Shown piece after piece: positions 34,755 to 48,219 of a stretch of 64,000 bases of DNA. The stretch is from Saxidomus purpurata (lineage: Eukaryota; Mollusca; Bivalvia; Venerida; Veneridae). Position numbers and translations under genes: made by a program. The stretch lies in the NCBI GenBank assembly GCA_022818135.1, contig JAFMSR010000015.1, forward strand, positions 34,942,340 through 35,006,339, read 5' to 3'. Position 1 is the first letter of the stretch, and each line of letters starts with the position of its first letter. The notes below the pieces were generated by a model. That model made no database searches and was not told where the DNA came from. It saw only the letters and a list, made by a program, of their open reading frames with translations.

Positions 34755-34990
34755 AATCTATACCAGCGTGATTCCCTTTTCCCGCTGTCTGTGACATAAT
34801 AGTCCACTCATTTTCAATTAGCTGAAATTAGACGGCACTTAATAAATCAATGTGTACACAATTTACTTGGAGAATAGACTTAAAGACAAATCATGCCACG
34901 TTTTCATCAATCATATGAATGGAATGCGAATATTATCTCTCTATTGTTCTATAGATATCATGATCTTGTGATCCTTGTAATCTATAAAAA
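34755..34990. promoter_or_regulatory. Retained TATA-bearing block (copy B)
   Basis: Second copy of the block described at 29560-29800: TGTGACATAATAGTCCAC, TTTTCAATTAGCTGAAATT, AGACGGCACTTAATAAATCA and TATA-like CTATAAAAA at 34982-34990. Confidence 0.35.
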
Positions 34991-35119
34991 TACATATCCA
35001 AGAAAAACCACCAAACAGCACGGACGCGTCTGAAAACCAATAATAGCAGGCCTTGAATTCATATTTAAATAAAGTAGAACTTTGTTCACATACTGCCCTT
35101 GGCAGCAATGAAACATGAT

Positions 35120-36680
35120 CTTTGAGAAGAGGTAGCCTGACCTCACTTGTGGTCTCCCTTCACAGAATGATTTCGTCACGGATTTCCCTCCTTCACAAAT
35201 GACCTTTGGCTACACGCGCCTCTTCTTCACAAATGATCTGCCTTTAAATTTAGTCTACTTAATAGTAGGTCATTGTCGATCTCACGCGTAGTATTTGTGA
35301 CAGCGTTTCGTTCCTACAAAAAAACTAGTTATACCCTAGCAAAACGAAGTTTTAGCGTGTTAACTTGTATCACCCTGTCTGTCGGCCTGGAGGTCCATTT
35401 TCATAACACAGGTAGTTTCTAGAGCGAATTCCTTCAATCTCCATTTTCAATTGATTGTAACGAATTCATCATGATGTTCATGAGTTATTGCCCTTGAAAC
35501 TCATTTCGATTCCATATGTAGATGGTGAGGCAAACTCCTCCTTCAGTTTTAAAGTGATTGTTATGAATGTGACTGAACAAAATCACATGCAAGACATAGT
35601 TTTTGCGTGTATACATTGTTCCAACATCTGTAATATTTACCTCCCTTGTTCTGAATTAGCAGTCATTTTGACGGATAAGCATTAATTGGAGTTTTTTCTG
35701 AAAAAAATGTAACTATCTAAAAAATACAAAGTGAATGTGTGTGTGACAACATAATCGTGATCTGCTCTTATCAGCAACACGAATTAATTATGTTTGTAAA
35801 TCTGAGTATTGTGTAATTGTTTAGTAGATTTTTCCCTTTAAATCTAAGAAAAGTTGCCAACCAATATGACTGACAGTTCAGAACAAGTGAGGTAAATACT
35901 GTTACTGTGAGAACTATGTATCCAATAAGGTGTTGCAGATTAATGCCCTTATGAAATTTGATATCGGTATCGCATAAGTTCCATTTACCATACGTAGTTA
36001 AGGGTGCAAACTTTTCTTGCGGTTTTCAAGTATTGTAATAATTGTTTGTGCACATAAAAACTATTATTAGCAGTTGTGCAAGAAATTATTTTGTCGTGTA
36101 TACAGAACCAAATTTGTGGTTGCTATGGCAACTAAATTGGTAAAATTGTGGTATTGCTTACAAAGTAGCCAATGTAAGTAAATAAAACAGTGAGTTTTGA
36201 TACGGGGTGATTAGAAAATAATGTACTATGGCAACAAAAGGATTTTGTTCACGCTATACATAGTTGAACTCCTGCATCCAAACATGTACATTGTATTATA
36301 TAGATACTGGACTGAACCTCACACAGCTCTTTGGTGTTTTAAGGTGAGTTTACAGGAACGCTTGGCATAAATGTGAAATTATTTGTACACATGACTTGTA
36401 AATCATAGTTAAGTTTATAAAATAGTAGCCAATGCGAATCTTGCTGCAAAACATTACAAATCGTTTACATAGGATATCATTTTTATTTTTCATATACATG
36501 ATTTCCATTTAGTGGTAATATTTGTGATACTTATTTCAGAGGTCAGTCAATCTTTTGCAAAGTAACAAACATAAATGTAGGCCTACTATCCGACAATAAC
36601 TTTTTTTCCTGTAACATACAACCAAAATCAACTATAACTATTTGTATGTGACAAAGCGCCATTGTTTAAGTTAATGACAA
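35120..36680. other. Part of unit B without recognisable genes
   Basis: Weakly similar to 40940-41650 (TCTTCACA-, GTGCCTCTT, TTCATTGTCG-type patches). The open frame at 35488-35685 has no counterpart in unit C and no motif. Confidence 0.4.
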
Positions 36681-38125
36681 CAGTGGTATTTCTAGTAGTC
36701 ATGTAATGTTATCTCTCGAACTACATTGTATATGCTACTCAAATCGCTTAGCTTTCAACATATGTACTTCTAAGAGAACTAAAGTCTATTTTTGTGCATT
36801 TTACTGCTCATTACGTGATAAAAAAGTCTTTAATAAACATATAGATTTATAACAAGTGCCATGTTACTATCATGCTTGCATCATGCACTTCCGGTGCATC
36901 TATCGTTGTTTTCTCTTTGAAGTACAAGGGAATCGATTTGGCGGAAACATTCATTTTAGCAATTTACATCTTCACATGCATTGAATATAGACCATTGATC
37001 TGCGCATTTTGTCAGTCTAGAACATGTTGTCGTTGACGATCAAAGGCAATACTTTGCACGTACTGCACACAAATTCCTTTTACTCATAGGAAACATAAAT
37101 GCAACATGGAATGATAGAAAGTAGGTAACAAGTTTGCAAATTACGTGACGTAGTTATAAGTTTTAGATGTTCATCAATACCAGAAATATAGTAGAACTCA
37201 TTTGCGTTAATTGCTATCGATTTTCATTCTAATTGAAATCTACAGTTAAAGTATAAAGTTGCAGTATAACTTTTAAACGAAGTTGTGTTTATTCATAACG
37301 GAAGTGACCTAATCGAATTTCAGTTAAGTGAGCAAAAATTAAAATGCAACCAAGTCCAGAGAGTGCAAACGCTTTGGGAGGTTTTAGAAAACGCTAATAT
37401 CTCATACATGTAGCCGCACAATCACAACGGCCCGATTTTTTTTACAGATGTTTACTACCTTATTCATAAAAAGGTTTATTTTGTTTAACTTTTTACATAA
37501 TTAAGGTTACTTCACTGAAGTATCTGGAAGTACATTATTGAGAAGTAGTGACACTAAATAAACAATCTTGGTGCAATAAACAATCATCAAATACTTGGGA
37601 CAGACAATATCCTTAGATTGAGACGCATGTGTGATCAATGGCAAGTGATATATGGACACAACAAATTATTTTCAATGAGTTTAGTATCAATGCTTCCGCT
37701 CAGTGTCTCCTCGTCATTATTCTATATTACTCAGATATACTATTTGTCTAAACTTTTGAAATATTTCTTTCTATGTGATTAATGCTGCTTTGATAATAAA
37801 GCATAATTCGATTTACATTTTGTTATTTCGCTTTTAAAACTGAGGAAGACATATGATTGAGCTATTATACATACAAAGCGCCATGTCCTCATGTGTGAAA
37901 TGGCAGATTACCATGCTTGGTATTAGAGGAAACTCCCTAAGATTTATAGTTCTAGTCTTAGATAGCATATGGACATTCAAATTGCGTTACTCGTGTAGTT
38001 AAATTTCAGTTGATGATTTTTCCAAATGTGTTACAAACTTAAATTCCTATTTCAATACAATTGCAGAGAATTCTCACAGGGTAAAGCAAAATTGAACCTA
38101 ACAATAGGTTCAGTCAATATCCGTA

Positions 38126-38167
38126 AGAACTGCTTGATGTTCACTTAGAACCGCTTGATGTTCACTT
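38126..38167. repeat. Two tandem copies of a 21 bp unit
   Basis: AGAACTGCTTGATGTTCACT-T and AGAACCGCTTGATGTTCACT-T are adjacent, with one mismatch. The homologous place in unit C shows no such pair. Confidence 0.9.
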
Positions 38168-39250
38168 ATTGGGGTATTTTTCTCGTCTTGGACACAATAA
38201 CGGTCGGAGGCGTCCTCTGCTAGTCTTTTAATAACTGAATGTAGAAATTAAAAAGTATTTACAGACAGTGGATGTTACTAAACTTTCATCTTTAATATTC
38301 AAGTATATGTTAGAAGCACAAAAGCGTTGTGGGTTTTGTTTGTAAAAATGTATGTAGTATAACATTTCCGCCTCGTTTAAAAAAGGTAAAGCTGATGAGA
38401 TGGTCAATGCAGTATCTTGTTATGTTTCATACCATAAGATAACGCCTAAGGTCAGCTGAAAGTATATAATCATCAACTGGTCTCAGAGTATAGTTTTTCT
38501 TATCTTCTTAAAAAGTATGACTGTGACTAAAACAAAACACATTCAGGTTCTCGTTCGTCGGCAAAGAAAATATGAAGAAACATCATGTTAAAATGCTAGT
38601 CGTATAAAACGTGGCATACATCCGGTCATGTGTTGGTGGTCACATCTCACATCCGTTAGTCAAACACTAAACTTAATCAGTCAATTATGATGCATCTTTA
38701 TTGAGTATTTCTATGACATATGCCTATATTAAGCAGTCATCTATATATAATGACCATTTTGCATCACATAACGCAGGTTTGACTGTAATGTGCATTCGTT
38801 CTGTAATTTTCACAGAATCAAGCGAGACATAGTCATTTAAATGGAAACCTTACTTTTCTTTCTTATATCTTTCAGTTTTAGGTTGGATTTTAGATGGATT
38901 TTACAGCTTGACATAAGGTTTAAAACATGACATAGTACATTTTACATTGATGAAATCTAAACTGATTGCGCGGAACTGAAGTGAAAAAAGTTCATTTTTA
39001 GATATAATGGAAGCCCTGGTAGGCGTAATTGTTAAATCACATGTTATCTGTAATGCATGATGCATGCTTCAAAGAGATATTTGTGTGTTGGCATGTGATT
39101 TAATTGACAGTTGACGGTACATCACAAACAAATGAGATCTCATTGTAGACAGTGGGTCATAATCAAAGTGTGGGTACAGGCTGTCGAGCTTAATGATGTG
39201 TCTGAAAGCCCCCTTTTAAGCATTTATTATTATGTTTGAAAGTCGTTTAG

Positions 39251-40267
39251 ATTATTATCATTTGTGTTCGTTACCAATGTAATAAAATATATAAAACTTA
39301 AATAGAATAAAAGGAATTGCTCATAACGTTTCTTTGTCGGTTACAAAAATCTCCGCCAAAAGGTATGAAGTCTGTACAGTTAAAATATCTAATCTAATTT
39401 AGTCACTGATGTTACATTCCAAGAAGCCAATCAAACGTGATTCAATAGTGAAACCAGATATATTTATATCTTGCACTTGTTTCCACTAATTTAACCTTAT
39501 TACAGAAAATGTGGTTGGATCTATATTTATGGATTTATTATGAAAGAACATTAGTATTTTCTCTAGGATATGTAGATAATTATATGAAAGAGCCGCCACG
39601 TGCATTGGTCTTTTACGCCCTACGTGTTGCTTTGTCACTTAATATCTTACTTGCAACTTATCAAATAGAGCATTTATTTGATATATCGATATATTACAAA
39701 ATATGTTCCCCACTTTATTTGACTTTCTGACTGTATCATACAACCATCAAATTATTTTATGTTACATCTTGAAAAGTGTGAAATATTCCACGGTTACAAA
39801 TTTTATGTATTCAACAATAATTAAGATCAACGTTTGGCAAATCCCAATCATTATTTACAAACAAATGTGACTAAATAAGTGCTGATTCTTTGTGAACTGT
39901 TTACATGAGTTCTGTAAATATAAATGTGTTCGCATTTTTATGATTTAATCAAACCATTGATCTTAACTCCAAACATTCAACTAAGTAGTATACCTCGAAC
40001 AGATTCAACGGTTTTTCAATTGTTTAAGACGCTGAAAAATTACGTCCTGTTTGAATACGTGCTTATTAGGTCCACCACCCTCAGGCGAGGTATATATGCG
40101 GTACGACCCGAAGATTACGTCCTTATTCGGACTGGAGTATTTATACTTTGATGAGCTATATGGCTTCCTATAAAAACAAATCAGTGCCACCTATATTGTT
40201 TGGAGAAAAGGAGATAGCTTGTAGACCTTCTTATACAACAGTAACTTTACATTCTGTCTGATTAAGT
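39251..40267. other. No gene; spacer between units B and C
   Basis: AT-rich. A more GC-rich patch at 40035-40135 contains a repeated ATTACGTCCT / ATACGTGCTTATTAGG / ATTACGTCCTTATTCGG motif, which is probably the remnant of a small repeat. Confidence 0.45.
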
Positions 40268-40501
40268 TTAGGCAAATAGACTGGAAGTATAAATCTTTAA
40301 ATCTCTTTGTTAGTTAGTACATGCATTTAATTCGACGGGAGCACAATGATTTCCTAAAAGTTGTTGCTAATGTTTTATCTCGAGTCAATAATGCTTAATT
40401 GTAGGCAAACAGACTGGAGGTATTAATGTTTACAAACGAGTATTTAATCAATTCCCTAAGACTTATTTTTAATGTTTTATCTTGAGTCAATAATGCTTGA
40501 T
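40268..40501. repeat. Two-copy tandem repeat, about 130 and 100 bp
   Basis: Both copies start GGCAAA-AGACTGGA-GTAT and end AATGTTTTATCT-GAGTCAATAATGCTT. The second is shorter in the middle. It immediately precedes unit C. Confidence 0.75.
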
Positions 40502-40579
40502 CTTAAAGAGCTTCATATTAATCTGTATTTTAATTACACAACACAATGATAAAATGAATGGTGAGTTATTTGACATATC

Positions 40580-40830
40580 GCCAGTAATCCATACCCGCAT
40601 GATTCTTTTTTTTCTCTGTCTGTGATATAATACTCCACTTATTTTCAATTAGCTGAAATGAGACGGCACTTAATAAATCAATTTGTACTCTATTTATTTG
40701 GAGAATAGACTTAAAGACAAATCATGCCACGTTTTCATCAATCATTTGAATGGGAAACGAGAATTATTTTCTATTGTTCTAAACGACGTCGTGATCTTAT
40801 GATCTTTATAATCTATAAAAAGATATCAGG
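40580..40830. promoter_or_regulatory. Retained TATA-bearing block (copy C)
   Basis: Third copy: TGTGATATAATACTCCAC, TTTTCAATTAGCTGAAATG, AGACGGCACTTAATAAATCA and CTATAAAAAG from 40813. It is closest to copy A around the TATA motif (AGATATCAGGCA follows in both). Confidence 0.35.
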
Positions 40831-43674
40831 CAGAAAATAGATAAACAACACGGAAGCGCCGTGCAACCAATAATAGCATGAACTGGATCCATGTATACAT
40901 GCACATATTTCGACATACTGCCCTTGGCAGCGCTGAAGCATAATCCTTTAAAAAGAGATTTCTACCCTTACATTGTTTTGTATACTGTTTGTTGTATATT
41001 TTCTGACGAAGACATAAAGTCGAAACATGTAAATTGAAAACTTCGTGTTGTCTTGATTTTATTTATACCCTTACATGTAGTATTTCTTCACAGAAGGTTC
41101 TTCTGTAAAGATTTCTTTTCTTCACAAGAGGTGCTTTTATGTGCCTCTTTCTCTAAAATGACCATACCTCAGAAGTCGTCTTGACGGACCTTCTTCTTTC
41201 CAGGAAGTATTTTTGCTCAAATATGGTATTTTTCAGTTGTAACTACTTTTTTAACGGCCCGACTTTTTTACAAAGATGTAAAAGCATAACTTTTGTTGCC
41301 GTTTGAGCTAGAGAGCTCTGTGACTATAAAGATAGTCAGATCATCCTTAACGAGTAGTTCATTGTCGGTGTACCCGAATCAACAGAACTAAACACCGTCA
41401 TCTAAACAAGTCAAAAGCTTAAAACTGTCTTCTGAATGAGGTATATACGAAACTTTAACTATTTACACATAAACTTTTAACTATTACTAGCTAAAATTTA
41501 GGAAAAGTTCACGTCTTAACTTGACACAATCGTTAAAAGAAAATATTTTGTACAGACCTTTTAAACATGAATGACGTAAGAGTGTTTGTATATATAACAA
41601 CATCTCGTTTAGATAAAAACTAATTTATTAGATAAAAGCTGATGTACAGGCAATGTCATCTATCGAACTATAGTCTATATGCAATTGAAATCATGCAGCT
41701 TTCAATATATGTACTTCAAAGAAAAAGAAGTCTATTTTCGTGCATTTTGCTGTTTATTACGTGATATAACAAGTGACATGTTACTATCATGTCTGCATCA
41801 TGCACATCAGATGTATCCATTGTTGTTTTCTCTTTGAAGTACACGGGAATCGATTCAGCGGAAACATTCTTAAACAATTAACATCTTCCCGGGCGTTGTA
41901 AATAGACAATTGAACTGCGCACTTTGTCAGTCTAGAGCATGTTGTCGTTGACGATCAGGTTTTTATACTTTATAATACGTAATTTACACCAACCTTCCGA
42001 TGCATAAATGATACATAAAGTGATAGGAAATAACCCCTTTTCAAATTACGTGCTCATTGTAATTTTTAAACCAGATCAATACCAGAAAAATGGTAAAACT
42101 CATTAGTGTTAATGGCTGTCGATTTTCATTTTAATTGAAATTTGCTGTTAAATTTAAATATGCAGGTTGCAATATTAGATTTTGAATTGAATTTTGTTTA
42201 TTCATAACAGAAGTAAAAAAGATGTATTTCAAATAAATTAGTAAGACTACATTTAGCACAACGGGAAGTGTAAATTGCCTTCATAGGTGTATATTGTATG
42301 ACCAAAGGAAAAGGCACCGTATGAAAAGAAAAGATGAAGAAATAGTATAACGAAACTGACACAAAACATTATAAGAGCGGAACTGAACGACAGAGCAGAA
42401 GCTTCAAAGAGAACAAACTATGTCATGAAATTAGGTGACAATAGTTTGCTTCTGGATCCTGTGTTATTTACTTTATTATTTAATTTCTGCGTTCGACAAA
42501 ACCGACTAAACATCACAGACGTTAACTGAAACTTTTTAACAGTATTGTACTGGAATCCGAAATTAAGCAAAGACTGTGTTTGAATGTACTTAAGTGTTAA
42601 TCAAGAGCTGTTTATATGTGCAAATGTATTAACACATAAACATTTCAGCCACTCGTAACAAATATCTAAGTTACAAATTAGAAACACTCTCTCTTTCTAG
42701 TATGTCTTATTACCATATTTTTGCGTTCCATATGCTTGTCTCGTTTATAAAAGGTTATACATTTAAGGAGAAAGCTTGTCAATAACACTCAAAACCTGTT
42801 ATATAATTCACGTTACTTCACTGAAGTGTCTGGCAATCAATTATTGAGAACCAGTGGAACCAAATAAATCAATGTATATTGTATGTTCTTGGTGCCTTAA
42901 ATGCTTGGGACTGTCGTAGATGTTTAATGCAATACGATTAGATAAAGAAGCAGTTGTGATCGATGCCAATTGATATATAGACACACATTATTTCAACGAG
43001 TTTATTAACAACGCTTCCGCTCTTGGGTCCTACCGCCTACATACACATACTGACATTGTATTGATATCAGTGGTATGTCTCCTCATCGTGTCTGTATTCT
43101 TTGGTCTGCTCGCATTGTTTCTTATTGTTTCTTATCAAGATTCTTATTCCTAAACGTGTTTAAACTTCCTTCTTTTGTAACTTATTCTCTATTAATGTTC
43201 TCTGTGACTTTAAAGCATTGACACACTTTTGTTGATTATAATGTGTCTTCACATACGTCTTACAATGCTTATCTCACTCACTTGTGACCATTGTACGCCC
43301 ACCATGTCCAACGGTATGAAATTGCAGACTTATACATTTTGTACTTAACGTCTGTAAGTACATATGTATTTCCTACTGCTATTTTGAATTAAGGATAGTA
43401 TACAAACATTCATAGTTCCTGTCCTAGTTAAATTTCTGTAAACGAATTTTCCCGATTACTTCAAATTGGTTCATATTTTTATAGTTTCTGGTCTTAAAAA
43501 GAAGTTTAAACAAGCCAGGCTCATTTAGTCACCTAAAACTATTTACCAAGCATTTTCGTCATCTTGGACATGGTAAAGGTCGGAAAACATCGCCAGTCAG
43601 CCTTTTGATAACAGAACGCAACAACAGAAAAAAAATTAGTGCAAGCAAACCATGTTACTCAAATATGACATACG

Positions 43675-43737
43675 CCTTTTCTTCTTCTTTTTGTTCTTCT
43701 TCTTCTTCTTCGCCGTCGTCGTCTTTTTCTCAGATTT
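43675..43737. repeat. Pyrimidine-rich CTT/CGT tract
   Basis: Runs of TTC and TCG triplets (TTCTTCTTCTTCTTCGCCG, TCGTCGTC) inside unit C. Low-complexity sequence with strong strand asymmetry. Confidence 0.85.
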
Positions 43738-44487
43738 TTTCTCCTCTTCTTTAAGTTTTTCTAGTTTCATATCACATTACAACGAGATTTAGAGACGCGG
43801 TTAACGTGACACAGTAAATTTACATCAGAGAAATAGAAATTGAATGCGCGAAATTGAAATACAAAAAAGTTCATGTTTTAGATATAATGGAAGCGCTGGT
43901 AGGCGTAATTGCTATGTCGCATGATGTCTTTAATGCATGGTGCATGTTGCAATGATAAATGTCTGCGTTGGCATGTGATTTTAGTAACATCTATCGTCTC
44001 ATCACAGAGTAGATGAGATCTCAGAGTAGATAACATGTAATAATCACGGTAAGGGAGCAGAGAGCCCTCATCTGACTTGAATCAGACATTGACGAGTTGT
44101 TGGAAAGTGTTTCATTAAGTTTTTGTTATTTTTAAAATCGCATTTGTAAAGCTTCCTACGTAACAAGGTGATTAAACTTGTTAAAAGCAAGAAATGTGTC
44201 CATAGGACACGGTGCTTTTAGATCAGAGGTGGGTGGTTTGCTTGTGATAGGATTTGTCATTAACAAATATTTATCTTTAGCATACAATCTCTTAGTTATG
44301 GTTTCAAAGGTGCACATGTTTATCTCTGTTGTGCACATAATAACTTCATGCTTCAATGCCCAAAAAAGGAAACATTAGCAGAATGATGATATGATATGAA
44401 TAAATGTCCACCGACTCAAAATGGCCATGCATAGTATGGACAGGCCTGCAACAGGTAAGTCATAATTAAATTATAATATACATGATA

Positions 44488-45005
44488 TAAATCTTTACAT
44501 CGTGAAAAACAAGACTATGCCGAGGTTATCAACTCGTAATATAACCGTTTTGCAATTACACATGTTACCGGTGTCTTTCGATGCAGAAGATATTTATCTT
44601 CAAGATGATATACCTGACAACACCTTATCTGTCGGTAAAAATTTTCCTGAAAGTCTATCGACGAAAGGAAAATAAGGACATTTGTTTTCGAAACGTGTTC
44701 GTCTGGCTACCCGTTTCGTAGCTTTTTTATCTATACTGCAATGTGCCTTGTAACCAAATCCGAACATATTCAAGTTGATTTTTCCGGATGCACTCGATAT
44801 ATCTTAGACTTGGTCCCTACATGCCTTGCGGTGTCGATACGAAGTCTTTAAAACGGGTAACCAGACGAACACGTTTCGTAAAGAAGTGTTCTTATGACAT
44901 TTTTCCTGCCTTCGGTAGACTTTCAAGAGGAATTCTACTGCAACAAAGATAAGGTGTCACGAGCTGATAACCTCTGCATATATTTACACGATGTAATGAT
45001 TTAAA
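44488..45005. mobile_element. Fold-back element with long inverted repeats
   Basis: Left arm 44488-44720 and right arm 44855-45005 are imperfect inverted repeats. Matching pieces are TTACATCGTG / CACGATGTAA at the ends, GAGGTTATCA / TGATAACCTC, CCTTATCT / AGATAAGG, GAAAGTCTATCG / GGTAGACTTTC, and the best stretch CGAAACGTGTTCGTCTGG / CCAGACGAACACGTTTCG. The left arm holds about 80 extra bases. The ~130 bp centre is unique and non-coding. Confidence 0.85.
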
Positions 45006-45149
45006 TCGTGTCTATGGCCTTAGATGCACCTGGTGATAAAATTGTACCGACCAGGAGGTCACTTTCCATATGTTGTTTCAACCGCCACTCTATCAACATT
45101 GTATTATTTCATTGTTAAATCCACGCGGTAAACTACTGATGCAATATTT

Positions 45150-45400
45150 CGAGTAATATATTTGGTAAGAAAAACTAGGATTAAGTTTGTTTTCCTGTTG
45201 CACATGTCACGGTACGGACTTAAAAGAAACGTTTAGCGGTCAGATGGCGTTTGCCCTGTAAGCGAAGGGTGCCAGGTTCGCATCCCGGTCAGGGAGTATA
45301 TTCTTCTCAACTTGTGAAATGCATAAAGATAAAACTTGGAACTTTAACTATGAAATCCAGCTTCCCATCTCTTTCACATCTGAAAATGGCGTCGACCATC
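45150..45400 (+). mobile_element. SINE family 3 (tRNA-Thr-like head), copy 2
   Basis: Contains TTTGCCCTGTAAGCGAAGGG and a better B box (GGTTCGCATCC) than copy 1 at 23470, but a decayed A box. Similarity again begins upstream of the head and continues to CATAAAGATAAAACTTG. No target-site duplication was found. Confidence 0.6.
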
Positions 45401-47885
45401 TTTTTAAAGATAGGTCTTGTTTACCATTGATTGCTATATCCTAAACACACAATCACCGTATTTCCGACAAAGAAATGAACTCGCAGGAATTTCAATTGTC
45501 TAACCATTATCCCTTAGTGTGCAATCTTACATTGAATAAAATTCATATACTGAAATGGAATTGCCTTCGAGTGTTTGTGCAGATGTAATATAATACTAAG
45601 AGTACTGCCTGGAGATGGCCCTGGAGTAACATGCTTTCATCTATATCACTGGGTATACTATAAAAGAATATGTCAAAATAGTTTCGCCAGAAAACACATG
45701 TAAAAATGCACTTTTGATTAACGCAGCGTTAACAGATAATGCTAATAAGCCTAGTATCCTCGGATCCATGCTCGATTATGACCTCTGTAATTAGTTTTAT
45801 TAACTAACTACCAATGCTAGCAACATTGTTAACAGTAATTACTTTGTCTGCCAACACGTGCCTTCACGCTCGTGCGATAATTAATGAACTGAATGCGTTA
45901 ATTGGTACGTGCAGATAATGGTTATGTCAAAGCGTTGCAGTCTGTAGACACAATATTACTAAGTTATCAGAGAATTCTGTCAAATAATAGTAAGTGTACA
46001 TGGATTAATATATTATTCCGGGGTAAGTTCTTACATAGACATTTAGTTTTACGGATACATTTTGCATGTTTACTCGTTTTGTGGGCATATACAATGTACT
46101 GGCATAATAATTTTCTTGGTAAAATTTATTAAAAAACTTAATCGTTACGGATACTGTATATTCTAATGCGAAGATTTTTTAAAGCTTCGTCAGGTTAATT
46201 AAGACATTCTGTACAAAGACGGTATCTAAAATACAATCAGTACCCGTTTTCGAAAAAAGACATTTATCTTCTCAATTTTCTTAAATATTTTATGACAGTA
46301 GATGATAATGTCTTATTCGTCGTCGTTACCGTTTATTTCAAATTTATATGTTGTTCTTTTTTATGTGTCTGTTGTTACTCGTGGTGTTTTGCTACTGCTG
46401 ATACTTTGTTGTCATTATTGCTGCTGCATCTGCTGCTGCTGCTGCTGCTGATGATGATGATGCTGATGCTGATGCTGTCGCCTTGTAGCTTTTGCTAGTG
46501 TTGTTCTTTTATAACACTTTTCTTTTTCCATTTAACGTATCTAGTGTATAATATATACACACGTACAGATATATAAAATCTCTTTAATTAACTTTACAGT
46601 GTAGTTTACCACACTTAGCACACACATACATAAAACTAACTATAAACCGACTTTAATGCCAAATAAACATTCCCAGTAACTAGAAGTACTAATTTGTCTC
46701 CGCATACACGACGCAGTCCCTGGAGAAATGCAGTCTGTCGACAGTGTTCAGGCTTTACGAGGGTAACATGTTCTGCAATGGTATTAGTGCTTGTGATAAA
46801 CAACTGAAACATTGTTTTACTGCTTACAAAAACATTGTTTCTGCCTTGTCTGTCTGGGGCAGTAAATTCAATAGCAGAAAAGTATAGGGACCCATATAGT
46901 TGTTGTTTTTTTCTCCCACTTATGTTACTGTTTTCTCTTCTATTGGTAATCTTAACACTGTTTGATTTCACGGTCTTGAATATAATATTCAACGTGCATC
47001 TCAAACTAACATCATAATATCCAGCAAACCAGAACCAAATGTTACAATATTTTTAGTCTCTGTCAGTTCAACAATGTAAAAGATCCGATCGAATACACAA
47101 AGCAGTTTTGTGATTAGTTTGTTGGCTTTGAACTCTTTGATCTGTCAAAACTATAAGCTCCTGTTCCGTGCTCCTGGTTTTCCAGCTCCTGTAGTTTTTT
47201 TTCTTTTGTATGAAATTGGCCTTAAGGGATTGACTATATTCCTTTGAAATTCCGCTACACCAAGAATAGTTCAAGTGTGCTGGATCTAATAAATACCAGA
47301 CAGGTCTTTGCTGAACGTGTCGTCATTTTGAAGACGTTAAATACAGATTTTCATCAACATGGATGTGTAGGAACAGCAGAACTGTCACACTGATCCAAAA
47401 CACCACCCGGTATTCTAAAATGTAGATCAATATAACAACATGTATATACTTGTATATCGAAAAGACTCCTACATTCATACACGACTTTGTTGATGATTCT
47501 TTACAGAGTGAACTTTGCACCCTATCGAAACTCTGTCTCTGGTGTTCATATTAGTAGTGAACATTTTAATAACTGTGTCCGTTCGTTTCTTCACTGGACA
47601 CTCGGTGATAAATATGCCTGGTCGTATTTCATACGATTGTATTCAATTCAGACTCTATTTGGAGTTCGAATGCATACCAGCAATTTCCATTAGTTTAGTT
47701 GAGACATTTTTATATTAGCGAAACTTAAATTACTGCTCTGTATCAATGTGATATCCGTGTACCATTTTATTAATTGTATTATGTTATAAAAATGTGTTAT
47801 GTCATGTCCTTCACATGCCGAAATAAATAAAAATTATTATAATAACTACTATTTATATTAAATTTTACTACGCTTAATTATTCGA
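45401..47885. other. No gene; triplet repeat at 46419-46476
   Basis: AT-rich sequence. 46419-46476 is a compound CTG/ATG triplet repeat (CTGCTGCATCTGCTGCTG, GATGATGATGATG, CTGATGCTGATGCTG) lying in an open frame. The frame has no other coding signal, so the repeat is more likely non-coding. A minus-strand frame at 46636-47004 (122 residues) also lacks motifs. Confidence 0.5.
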
Positions 47886-47891
47886 TTCTAG

Positions 47892-48219
47892 GAGTTTGGA
47901 CTAGCCCGCACGAAGGCATTCGCGACCGACGAGATTCGGGTGAATTTGAAGCATTTGGAGCAATAATTTACAATCGAAATATCGCCTTTTTGTAGATCTG
48001 CATTTTCATACAATATATATATTTCATATATTCAGACACAAAAAGAACTGCATGAAAAACGTTAACAATAGCAAACAATAACAATACAGATTTCCCCAGG
48101 AATCAGTGATATCTAAGGCATTTCGGAAATTGATCAAGTCTTCTCAAGTCTATGATTTATGCGTTATTAATGTGCATTTCTTTCATCTTTTATTTCAGGT
48201 CTTTGGGGAGCACATATAG
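47892..48219 (+). CDS. Weak candidate: two terminal exons (EFGLAR)
   Basis: A 48 bp GC-rich segment (47892-47939) lies between CGATTCTAG and a donor-like GTGAAT. It reads EFGLARTKAFATDEIR in phase 0. EFGLAR resembles the DFGLAR motif of protein kinases, with the catalytic D replaced by E. A second acceptor with a good pyrimidine tract, CTTTTATTTCAG, ends at 48198 and would give VFGEHI and then TAG at 48217-48219. The rest does not resemble a kinase activation loop, so the match may be chance. Confidence 0.22.

Larger units (their letters stand above)
29970..39250. repeat. Segmental duplication unit B
   Basis: The left part (29970-35110) matches unit A. The right part matches unit C: 36690-37060 with 41655-41965; 37130-37310 with 42040-42220; 37500-37740 with 42800-43100; 38080-38240 with 43500-43630; 38985-39180 with 43850-44040. 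It is the only unit here that carries both sets of blocks, so it is the best model of the ancestral unit. Open frames are short; none was recognised as a gene. Confidence 0.85.
40490..45400. repeat. Segmental duplication unit C
   Basis: It begins with the TATA-bearing block shared by all three units (40580-40830), continues with blocks matching the right half of unit B up to about 44150, then carries an inserted fold-back element and, at 45150-45400, a block matching unit A at 23470-23750. The blocks shared by A and B (24.4-29 kb) are missing here, presumably by deletion or unequal exchange. Confidence 0.8.

Noticed and set aside
38998..39060. ATGGAAGCCCTGGTAGGCGTAATT as a conserved start of translation (also at 43880)
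   Set aside because: Both copies keep the ATG, but the frames end after 17 and 23 codons with different peptides. Base conservation continues equally outside, so it fits general block conservation.
46292..46498. Leucine- and methionine-rich frame over the CTG/ATG repeat
   Set aside because: The low-complexity triplet repeat alone keeps the frame open.
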